64,000 nucleotides of DNA. It comes from Nitrospira_D sp035465795. Lineage in GTDB: Bacteria > Nitrospirota > Nitrospiria > Nitrospirales > Nitrospiraceae. Positions 43,734 to 52,000 of the stretch are shown one piece after another. The notes under the pieces are model-generated. The model had not been told where the DNA came from. It did no database searches and saw nothing but the letters and a program-made list of their open reading frames with translations. The stretch lies in assembly GCF_049546785.1 (NCBI RefSeq), contig NZ_JBMWAN010000001.1:806001-870000 (forward strand), in the 5' to 3' direction. The translations under genes were made by a program, and so were the position numbers. Each line of letters begins with the position of its first letter. Positions within the stretch are counted from its first letter, which is position 1.

Positions 43734-44714
43734 TTATCCTTTGATGCCCTGCACCACGGCAGTCCGTTCCAACTCGGTCGCAGACGCAAACCCGGCCGTC
43801 GTCATCCACTGGATCGCATCGCCGGTCTTATAGCAACCGCCCTGCTGGGTGTTGACCAAAATGTGAACCGCGAAGGCCGTGGTCCAGGCCGGACCGGTCC
43901 CCGCCTCATCAAGAAAGCGATCCTTAATCACCAACCGTCCCCCCGGCGCAAGGTGCGTGAAAACCCTTTTCACCAGCGCCGCATTCGTCTCGAAATCCTG
44001 ATAATGCAGAATGTCCGACATGAGAGCGACATCGTAGGGCCCGCCCAATGGATCCTGGTTGAAATTCCCGGGGTGGAGCGAAATCCGCGACTCCAGCCCC
44101 GCCTCTTTCACCGTTCGCTCGGTCAGTCGCAGAGTAGCGGGCAGATCAAACACCGTCGCCGTCAAATCAGGATAGACCCGGCAGAAGGCGATGGCATTAG
44201 TCCCTGCCCCGCCTCCCAAGTCCAACATTCGCACCGGCCCCGTCAGCTGGAGACGCTTGGCAAAATCGGGTCCGCTCTGCTGGCCGATTCGATGCAACAC
44301 GGCCAGCACATTGCCGCCGAGTTCGGGATCGGTTTCAAACACATGACGGTCGACTGCCCGCTGCCCGGTCTTTATGGTCTGTTCCAGCTTGCCCCAGTTC
44401 TCCCATTCTGCATCATGCAGCAACAGAAGATGCCCGATATATTGGGGAGCATGGCGCACCAAATGGGTGGCAGCTGCCGCTGAATTCCCATAGATGTCCC
44501 CTTCCTTGCTCAGAAGGCGCATCGCCACCAACGCGTTGAGCAAGAGACTCAGCGTCTGTTCGTGCGCGCCAAGCCTGGCAGCAATCTCTCCGACCGTCTT
44601 CCGCTTGCCATCCAGCGCGGAAAAGACGTCCAGACGGACCGCCGTCAGAAGGATTTTGGTTTCCCAGTAGTAGCCGAGCTGAAAGATTTCCGCGAGCGAG
44701 AGTTCCCGTGACAC
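43734..44714 (-). CDS. SAM-dependent O-methyltransferase (class I, dimerising type)
   Basis: The protein has 326 residues. An N-terminal winged-helix dimerisation region (LSLAEIFQLGYYWETKILLT, VFSALDGKRKTVGEIAARLG) precedes a Rossmann SAM domain with MLDLGGGAGTNAIAF, VFDLPATL and MSDILHYQD, as in hydroxyneurosporene-type O-methyltransferases and HIOMT relatives. AAGGGGA lies seven bases before the GTG start. It is probably the first gene of the second oxidase operon. The substrate is unknown; a quinone- or haem-like aromatic is imaginable. Confidence 0.88.
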   Translation of the reverse strand: MSRELSLAEIFQLGYYWETKILLTAVRLDVFSALDGKRKTVGEIAARLGAHEQTLSLLLNALVAMRLLSKEGDIYGNSAAAATHLVRHAPQYIGHLLLLHDAEWENWGKLEQTIKTGQRAVDRHVFETDPELGGNVLAVLHRIGQQSGPDFAKRLQLTGPVRMLDLGGGAGTNAIAFCRVYPDLTATVFDLPATLRLTERTVKEAGLESRISLHPGNFNQDPLGGPYDVALMSDILHYQDFETNAALVKRVFTHLAPGGRLVIKDRFLDEAGTGPAWTTAFAVHILVNTQQGGCYKTGDAIQWMTTAGFASATELERTAVVQGIKG

Positions 44715-44752
44715 ACCAATCCCCTTGAGCCTGACGAGCTTAAAATTTAGGC

Positions 44753-44782
44753 ATCTTACCCAGTTCAGAAAGTGAAAGGCAA
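44753..44782 (-). promoter_or_regulatory. possible promoter of the second oxidase operon
   Basis: On the minus strand TTGCCT (44782-44777) and TAAGAT (44758-44753) are 18 bases apart, about 40 bases upstream of the methyltransferase GTG. The match to sigma70 boxes is moderate. Confidence 0.4.
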
Positions 44783-44820
44783 GGCAGCCGGGTGCAGTGA
44801 ACGACCGGCAGAAACACAAA

Positions 44821-44844
44821 GGGCAGCGGATTGCTCCGCTGCCC
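44821..44844 (-). terminator. intrinsic terminator after the blue-copper-like gene
   Basis: GGGCAGCGGA (44821-44830) pairs perfectly with TCCGCTGCCC (44835-44844) around TTGC. On the minus strand TTTGTGTTT follows. It separates the gene at 44883 from the methyltransferase operon. A smaller hairpin lies just before it near 44853-44866. Confidence 0.8.
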
Positions 44845-44882
44845 TCTATGAGGCGAGTGACCTCGCCGACGGAAAAGAAAAC

Positions 44883-45680
44883 TTACTTGATCTCAGCCTT
44901 GAGGTTCGCGGTTCCGCCGTCCGCCACTTCCACCTCAAACTCAATCTTCTTGCCCTTGGCGGCAAAGGGGTGCCAGGCGACCACTTTGTGCTTGCCGGCC
45001 GGGACATCCTTGATCTCGAACGAACCGTCTTCCTTCACCACTGCGTAGTGCGCATTTGACACCGGGAGGAAGAAGGACTGCATGAACTCATGCTGGTCGC
45101 ACTGCAACCGATAATAGCCTTCCTTTTCGGCGCCGCCGCGGAAGGTCACCGGCTTCTCGAGCTTGTCACCCTTCTTGGCGAGACCGATGTTGAAACCGGT
45201 CGCCGAGGTGGAGCCCTTCACGGTAAAGCTGTGCGGGTTGTGAAGCACGCCCGCAACCGACTTGGGGTCGTCAGGATCGGCATCGTTGTTCACGGCGCGG
45301 AAGTTCTTATTGTTGACCACCACGCCCGTGTACGGGAGGAATTCGCAGAATTCGGCCACGACATCCGTGCCCGCATAGGAGTCCATGAACGCCTTGTCTT
45401 CGATATCGACCACAGCCACAACCGCACCCTTCAGACCACCATCCTTGCCCACCTCGATGGTCTTCAAGAAGCGCTTATCGCCGTCCATCAGGCTCTTGTT
45501 GGGGTTCTTCGGGCAGAACTTCGGATTCGGGAACTTCGCGAAGGAGAATTCCTTCTGCTCAGACTTCCCGGCATACGTAACCTTCCCGGCAATGGTTCCG
45601 CCGGCATTTGCGGCCAACGGCGCTGCAATGAACGCCACTGCGGCCGCACCGAACACAACTGATAACGCACCCTTCTTCAT
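44883..45680 (-). CDS. secreted cupredoxin-like protein with amicyanin-type copper loop
   Basis: The protein has 265 residues with signal peptide MKKGALSVVFGAAAVAFIAA, cut near ANAG. A beta-sandwich of the carboxypeptidase-regulatory type opens it (GGTIAGKVTYAG). The C-terminal third has Cys 194, His 197 and Met 200 in LQCDQHEFMQS, the C-x2-H-x2-M spacing of amicyanin type 1 copper sites, with His 147 (GVLHNPHSF) as the plausible fourth ligand. DGSFEIKDVPAGKHKVVAWH follows, a CarboxypepD_reg signature. It is probably a periplasmic copper or electron carrier. It has its own promoter and terminator, suggesting strong separate expression. Confidence 0.8.
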   Translation of the reverse strand: MKKGALSVVFGAAAVAFIAAPLAANAGGTIAGKVTYAGKSEQKEFSFAKFPNPKFCPKNPNKSLMDGDKRFLKTIEVGKDGGLKGAVVAVVDIEDKAFMDSYAGTDVVAEFCEFLPYTGVVVNNKNFRAVNNDADPDDPKSVAGVLHNPHSFTVKGSTSATGFNIGLAKKGDKLEKPVTFRGGAEKEGYYRLQCDQHEFMQSFFLPVSNAHYAVVKEDGSFEIKDVPAGKHKVVAWHPFAAKGKKIEFEVEVADGGTANLKAEIK

Positions 45681-45834
45681 GTGACTGCCTCCTTGTGATT
45701 AACTAACCGCCCCTGTTTTTTCAAAGGGTATTCCCTCCTCCCACCGGCCTCGCGAGAGAAAATGGAGGGGATCGTTTCCTCTCTGGTGTACTCAGTCGCT
45801 ATCGTGCTGGCGAGGCTGATCTGGACCGAGTATG

Positions 45835-45862
45835 TATATAAAAGTCTACCGCACGCTGTCAA
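45835..45862 (-). promoter_or_regulatory. sigma70-type promoter of the 45680 gene
   Basis: On the minus strand a perfect TTGACA (45862-45857) is followed after 16 bases by TATATA (45840-45835), or after 18 by TATACA. The leader to the ATG at 45680 would be about 150 bases. Confidence 0.55.
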
Positions 45863-45898
45863 TCGTAAACAAGAGGGCACACACCCCCACAACTGCCG

Positions 45899-47263
45899 CT
45901 ACGGTTTCAATTGAAGCAGATGCAACAGCGCTCCTGCCGCGGTTGCCCGAACCGCCTCGTTCGTGTCCTGCATACTATCTTTCATCAGGGGAATCAGCTC
46001 GCGATCTCCGATGTGACCCAATGAACGGAGGGCGACGATCTTGGGGCCCGGAAGCGGATCCGCCGTGAGGCTGCCCAGAAATGAGACTGCCGCTTTCGCA
46101 TTCGGCTTACTCGCCTTCCCTAGTGCAAACGCAATCGAGGCACGGGCCGCCGTATCGCTCTGCTGCGCCAGCGCTCGGGCCGTCTCGACCACCGTCTCAA
46201 AGGGTTGGCCGAGCTGAAGCAACGACGCCACGGCCGCCGCCCGTACCGTCATCTGCCCATCGCTCAACAGCAGCGAGATGGCCGGCACCGATTCGACGCT
46301 GTGCAGATCGGCCAGACTCGACACGGCGGATTCACGCACCCCCGGAATCGGATCTTTCAATAAAAGCTCAATCTTCTCGCGGGCCTCTTTCCTTCCCAGT
46401 TGCCCCAACCCTCTGGCCGCGATTCCCCGCACAGACGGCTGGCTGTAGGTCAGCAACTCCATAAATAATGGGGCGCCCCGCTGATCCTTGAGGTCGGCCA
46501 TCGCCCGTATGGCATCGGTTCGATCGTCCGGGTTGGCCGCATCAGCGGCCTTTCGCAAATCTTCCCAGGCCTCTTTCTTTCCCAACCTGATAAGCGCCGC
46601 GTACGCGGCAATCCGCACAGGGGACAGTTCATCCTTCGCCGCCGTTTCGATAAGCGGGAGCACCGAATGATCGCCTGACCGTCCGAGCGCTTTGACAACT
46701 CGCGCCTTCACCTCGCCAGCCGGATCCTCCAGTGCCCCGCGCAGCTTTTTCGACTTACGTCCGGCCTCAGTGCGGCCCAGCCCTTCGACCGCCAACGCGC
46801 GAACTGGCGCAGACCCATCGCTCAACCCGTCTTCAAAAAACGGCACCGCGTCAGCCGAGTCGATCTCCTTCAGAGCTGTATAGGCAGCCCCGCGCATCTG
46901 TTCGCGCATATCCTTCACGAGGACCACGATCATGCCGAGCGCCACCTCGCGCAGGACCAGCTCATCATCGCGCTTGAGAGACTGGGTCAGCAGACCGTAC
47001 TCATCCAACGCCTCTTTCGGCTTCCCAATGTTGATCAGCGACCGAATCTTAAGGCGCCTGACATCAGGAGCGGCGCTTCTTTCCTTGTCGAGCTTGGCCA
47101 GTTCATCAAGCGCCTGCTGATACGCCTTTTTCTCAAACGCAGCCTGGGCCTCCCTTGGAACGGCCGACGCCCCCGCCATGGGTGCGGGGGGGCTCATCCA
47201 TGCGAGCACCCACAGAAGGCCCGCGACCGCCATTCCGCCCTGTTTCAGAATCCTTCGTGTCAT
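45899..47263 (-). CDS. secreted HEAT-repeat protein
   Basis: The protein has 454 residues with a signal peptide (GGMAVAGLLWVLAWMSPPAP). A short helical region (AAFEKKAYQQALDELAKLDK) precedes about ten HEAT/PBS-lyase-type repeats of about 31 residues, for example APVRALAVEGLGRTEAGRKS, GEVKARVVKALGRSGDHSVL and PGVRESAVSSLADLHSVESV. The C-terminal repeat ends with EAVRATAAGALLHLLQL. AAGGAA precedes the ATG. Such solenoids bind partner proteins. It follows two genes encoding secreted proteins and probably shares their operon. Confidence 0.88.
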   Translation of the reverse strand: MTRRILKQGGMAVAGLLWVLAWMSPPAPMAGASAVPREAQAAFEKKAYQQALDELAKLDKERSAAPDVRRLKIRSLINIGKPKEALDEYGLLTQSLKRDDELVLREVALGMIVVLVKDMREQMRGAAYTALKEIDSADAVPFFEDGLSDGSAPVRALAVEGLGRTEAGRKSKKLRGALEDPAGEVKARVVKALGRSGDHSVLPLIETAAKDELSPVRIAAYAALIRLGKKEAWEDLRKAADAANPDDRTDAIRAMADLKDQRGAPLFMELLTYSQPSVRGIAARGLGQLGRKEAREKIELLLKDPIPGVRESAVSSLADLHSVESVPAISLLLSDGQMTVRAAAVASLLQLGQPFETVVETARALAQQSDTAARASIAFALGKASKPNAKAAVSFLGSLTADPLPGPKIVALRSLGHIGDRELIPLMKDSMQDTNEAVRATAAGALLHLLQLKP

Positions 47264-47283
47264 CGATGTTCCTTGCCGCCCCG

Positions 47284-47928
47284 TTACCCTTGAACCCTGG
47301 GCCCTGCGGGGCTCGGTCGTCTTTTATATCCGTGTGGTTCGTCGAAATAGTAGTCCGGCTGAGGAGAGAGGCGAATCCGTTCGTACTCGACCGACCAATC
47401 CCGGTCGCGACTCACCAGCTTCAAGACAATGCCCGCTTCCACATCGACCCATTCGAAGAACCGCTCGACACGCCCGTGCCGATCCGTACGGACCTCGAAC
47501 AATTGCGCCGCGCGCCCCACCGCCGTCGCATCTCCGACTAACACCCGTTCTTTTTCGCCCGGCAGCGCGGGTCGAACCGGCAGCACATCATCGACATCCA
47601 CCGGCGTGACCAGCAGCTCCTTCCGCTGCGCGAGAAGATACCAGGTTTCGGCTTTGTCCAGGCGAATAATCTCAATCGCGGCATACCCGTAATCGGTCTT
47701 GATGGCGTACTTATACTCCAGACGGATCCGGTCACCCTTCACAAATACCTGCGCCTGGTGCCGCCGGCCCTCGACTTGCTTGATGAGGGTGCCGGAGAAC
47801 TCGACAGCCGGCGCCGCCGAGTCAGCACCCCAGGCAGGGCTGATGGTGATGCCTGCCAGGAGCGAAAGCGCAAGGCAGACCGATCGTCCGTGCCCCCACA
47901 GGCGATGGGTGACGGGGAAAACGCTCAA
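47284..47928 (-). CDS. secreted protein of LolA-like beta fold, unknown role
   Basis: The protein has 214 residues. A signal peptide (CLALSLLAGITISPAWGA) is followed by a beta-rich body: EFSGTLIKQVEGRRHQAQVF, KGDRIRLEY, IIRLDKAETWYLLAQRKELL, FFEWVDVEAGIVLKLVSRD. This resembles LolA/LolB-type or DUF4412-like periplasmic lipid-binding folds, but no exact family is clear. The TTG start overlaps the TGA of the preceding gene, implying translational coupling. A C-terminal YYFDEPHGYKRRPSP tail is basic. Confidence 0.72.
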   Translation of the reverse strand: MSVFPVTHRLWGHGRSVCLALSLLAGITISPAWGADSAAPAVEFSGTLIKQVEGRRHQAQVFVKGDRIRLEYKYAIKTDYGYAAIEIIRLDKAETWYLLAQRKELLVTPVDVDDVLPVRPALPGEKERVLVGDATAVGRAAQLFEVRTDRHGRVERFFEWVDVEAGIVLKLVSRDRDWSVEYERIRLSPQPDYYFDEPHGYKRRPSPAGPRVQG

Positions 47929-48866
47929 TGTTGATGTTCCACAAGCGGCTGGATATCGATCGAGTAGCCCAAGGACTCCGGACCGAAACGGGGATTATCC
48001 ATCACCTTGTAGGCGGAACGGTTCCCTTGAGGGGCCTGCAGCGAGAACTGCTCCTGGATCTTGCCGTCCGCCTGAACCGTCACCATCTTCGTCAAACCTG
48101 GACCGGTCTGTGGATGCCACACCACCATCTGATAGGTCCCCGGCGGGATGTTCTCGATTTTGAAAGCGCCCGTGCTATCGGTAAGCGCATAGTAGGGGTT
48201 GTTCACCGCCATCGCCCAACTTTCCATATAAGCATGAAACCCGCACTGCATATAAAATGTCCGGCGCCCTTTATTCAGATACACTGGACCGACCAGGGAA
48301 GCGCCAGGCGCATGATTATGCAGGGCATGAATATCGCCCCGGTGATGCTGGTGATTCATGACCAACGGAGTATTGAACAAGGTCCTCGCTCCCGCTTCCA
48401 ACGAGGTTTCATAGCCTTGAATGTCGTGCATGACGGGATCCATGTTGATGACTTCCACCGCATGGCCATTTCTCACAACGGTCATGAACGGCTGAAACAG
48501 ACAATCCCGCGCCTCGATCAACGGCACCGACATTTCAAACGGTTTTCCGGACTCCACCCCTTCTAGCAGGACGATCGCGTCCTTTAAGCCAGCGTTGGGA
48601 CCTACCACAAAATCGCGAAGCAGGCGCCACCCTCGACCGTTCGAGATGCGTCCGCAATAGGCAGGATCGGGAAACGTAATCAGGTTGAAGCCCTTAGGTT
48701 CAGGAATCGCGCCAGTCAGCTTCACCACCCCTTCGATCGATCCGCCATGCTGTACATCAACTACATCATAGGCCAGCGCCGGGGTGACACCCACGGCCAT
48801 GACCAGCAGCCAGAGGGCCGCCATCGTCCCGTTGTTTTTGCGCTTCAGACCCGTATGAGCATTCAC
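47925..48866 (-). CDS. secreted cupredoxin-like protein, second copy
   Basis: The protein has 313 residues with an N-terminal signal (ALWLLVMAVGVTPALA). It is homologous to the protein at 44883: GGSIEGVVKLTG opening, then Cys 208, His 211 and Met 214 in YMQCGFHAYMESW (C-x2-H-x2-M), His 147 in NMDPVMHDIQGY, and the CarboxypepD_reg block TGAFKIENIPPGTYQMVVWH. An extra His-rich segment, VMNHQHHRGDIHALHNHAPG, may bind additional metal. It heads a three-gene unit with the LolA-like and HEAT proteins. A periplasmic copper protein is likely; electron-carrier activity is inferred. Confidence 0.8.
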   Translation of the reverse strand: MNAHTGLKRKNNGTMAALWLLVMAVGVTPALAYDVVDVQHGGSIEGVVKLTGAIPEPKGFNLITFPDPAYCGRISNGRGWRLLRDFVVGPNAGLKDAIVLLEGVESGKPFEMSVPLIEARDCLFQPFMTVVRNGHAVEVINMDPVMHDIQGYETSLEAGARTLFNTPLVMNHQHHRGDIHALHNHAPGASLVGPVYLNKGRRTFYMQCGFHAYMESWAMAVNNPYYALTDSTGAFKIENIPPGTYQMVVWHPQTGPGLTKMVTVQADGKIQEQFSLQAPQGNRSAYKVMDNPRFGPESLGYSIDIQPLVEHQH

Positions 48867-48936
48867 CGTAGGAACCTCCCTGCGGAAGTGAACATTTTCA
48901 GCAGGCGCATCGTATCAAAAGGCCGCCAGAAAGAAA

Positions 48937-48964
48937 AAGGGGGAAGCCTTTCGGCCTCCCCCTT
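48937..48964 (-). terminator. intrinsic terminator of the multicopper oxidase gene
   Basis: A 12-bp stem with one G-T pair (48937-48948 with 48953-48964) and a TTTC loop lies 43 bases past the stop codon. On the minus strand it is followed by a T-rich run (48938-48933 region, TTTTTCTTTC). Confidence 0.8.
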
Positions 48965-49007
48965 CCCTATCGCCCGTGCATCCCGCCGCAAGGCGGAACG
49001 CAGGAGA

Positions 49008-52000
49008 TTACTTCGCTGACACCGGGATCGCCAGCGACGGCTGGTCAGCCGATGCGCTCTTCATCCCGGCTGCCGCGCCGTGCAGCGGCAACAACCGCTG
49101 ATCACCGGACGGCAACACCCGCACATAGCCCCACTGACCGGACTGGGAGTACGGCAACCGCTGGTTGCTGTACACGTAGTCACCCGGCAGACGATACGGA
49201 CCGCCCGCAGAGGGGATAAAGGCATCGATCGTCTCAGAGCCGGAGAACTCCACGACACTGATCTGATCCGCGCCGCGCATGAACGGCTCAATCGGCCACT
49301 CGTGCTTCTCGACGCTAAACATGCCGTTCTGCTCGTTGCTCACACCCAGCACGTGAATCCGCACAGGATCGCCGGCATGCGCCTCGATGAGAGGCGTCGC
49401 GGGATCCTCGGGCTTGTCCGCCTTGCAAGGCTGGAACACCTTGCCCAGCGAGCAGCCCTGCTCTTCACGGAACTTGTACGGCTCCGACCGGTAGTTCACG
49501 CCGGTGAGACCCGCCACGTTCTGCACATAGGGCATGAAGCTCGTGCCGATGATGTTGTCTTCGTCCTGGAAGAACAACGCCACGTCACGATAGTTCGGCC
49601 GGTTTTCCATGCCGGGCAACGAGTGATCGAGGATCACGTCGGCCGCCCAGGCATTCTTGTTCGTCAAATCGGCACCGGTCTTCGGATCGCGATACTTGGC
49701 ACCCTTCGGACCCACCACGATGGCGCCGAACAGCCCGTTGCGCGGATTGGTCATCGCGTTGCCCCAATCCCACACCAACGAGGTCGTCTCGCCATTGAAC
49801 GGATCCGCATAGTAGGTATAGGTGCGTTCGCCGCCCGGAGCGATCGTCTGATCGCCCTGGTTCATGCCGATGTTGGCACCCATCGACTCCTTCGGGTCAA
49901 AGGACAACCCGATGGCCGAGAAGGAGGCCTTGCTGGCCTTCATCTTGTTCTTCAGATTCACCTTCACGCAATCGCCCACGTTGACGCGAAGCGTCAGCGG
50001 CATCGGTTGCGCACCGCTGGCCACCTTGGCCGTATCTTCCTCCAAGGCATAGATCTTCGCTTCCGGGTTGGTCATGAGGATCTTCCGCTCGAAGTCCACC
50101 TCGATGGTCTCAGGCGCCTTCGCGTTGAACTTCATGGACGGATAATCCAAAGCCACCACGTTGAACGACTTCACCGGGGCATCCGCCGGACAGACCGGCA
50201 ACGCCTGGGGAATTTCGCCCTTGTTCGAGAAGCCGGCTGGAAGCTTCTTCAGATCCGCCTGCTCCTTGTCGTACACGCGAATGATACCCCATCCGCCCTC
50301 GGAGAACTTCGAGGAGCGGCCGTTGAAGTGGATATAGTCGCCGGCCTGCAAACGGGATCCGCCGGCCTGCGGCACCACGAGATCGTAGCGCTCCGCGATA
50401 CCGATATGGATCGAGTTCTTGCGATTGGCGTCACCGGCATACCGCTCCGACAGGAACGTATGGCCGGAGATCGTCCAGACCATCGACTCGTTCATGAGGG
50501 TGTGCAGGAGACGGAACACCATCGTGTCCCCCACGTAGGCCCTCAAGGTCGGCGTGTACGGATCGCCGTGAATGTTGCTGTTGAAGATCTGCGACGAATC
50601 AGGATTGGTCGCCAACCGCTGCGCGATCGGGGCCGCCCTGAAGTTCAACCCGCTGCCGGTGGTGTGCGTACCACCATTCAAGAACGGCATCGGCGTCATG
50701 TAGATCTTGTCCGGCATCATGAACGACACGGTCTTTCCGGCCTCAAGCGCCACTTCGATCGGCTGCCCTGGAGGATTGCCCGCGGTCACGACGTTGACGG
50801 TGTGCGGCACGGTGTCGTGCACCTGCACCATCAACTCACGGAAGCTGTTGTTCACGCCATAACCCACCGGCTCGACGGTCCGGATGTCGGCGATGGGGCC
50901 GCTCCGCACTTCCTTGCCGGTCTTCGGATCATGATAGGTCGACCCGACCGGCTCGGCGATGAACGTGCCGAACCCGCCGTGCGGCCAGGTGGTCGCGCCG
51001 AACGCATGGTCGTGCCAGAACACGGTCCCCACGTCCGCATCGACCCAGAACCGCTGCCGGACGAACTCCACCGTCACGATGTCGTTCGCCGGATGATCGT
51101 TCTTCAACCCCTTCGCCAGGGTGATCTGGTTGCCCTTGATCGCCTTGATGCGGGAGATTTCATTGCCCTTCACGTTATCGGCGCCCACCATGATGAGGGT
51201 GCCCTCGTGATACTGCTTCGCGTTCTTCACGGAGATGCTGGTCGCGCCCTTCTTGACCGCGCCCGTCAACACCGTGTTCATCGGGGCCGGAAGACCCTTC
51301 GGATTCTTTTTCTCCAGCATCGTGAACGGCCGCACCGACTGCTCATAGGAGAAACCGGTGATGACGCCGTCCGACGCCTGGTTGTCGAACTGCAGGAAAT
51401 GCCAATGGGTATTGATCTTCGACGACTGGAAATTCGTGTAGTCGTCGTCGTCCCATTCGCTGGTCAACGTCCAATCGAGACAGTCATAAATGTTGCCGCG
51501 CACGACCAGCGGATACTTCAGGTCGTCGTTGGCACGGATGGCCGCCTCTTCTTCATGCAGCACATAGATCAAGCCGTTCGGATCGATCACGGGCGGCTCT
51601 TTCCCCTGTGCCTTGGCAATCTTGATCGGCATCTTCACGAAGTGGACGTTGTAGTGCTTCCGTCCGGCATTCTCCGGGCAGAGGCTCCATACGCCGTTTT
51701 CTCCGGGAAGCGCCTGATCGACGCTCTCGTCCCCGTTGGCATCCCGGCGGATCATCTCCAACCAGGGCGCGCCGACGTGGTTCGGCGAGAACATCACGCG
51801 CCGACCGAAGTGCGGCGTCAGATGCGGCCAGGCCACCTTTCCGGTCAACGGCTCGAACATGATCGGGTGCCGCTTGCCCGGATGGGTGGACTTGTACTTG
51901 GGATTATCGATCTCGCTTTCCTTTTCGCTCATCGCCACGTTGCCGTTCCAGGTCCAATCCAGCACCGTGGCGTCATACGACTGGGTCTGCCCCTTCTCGT

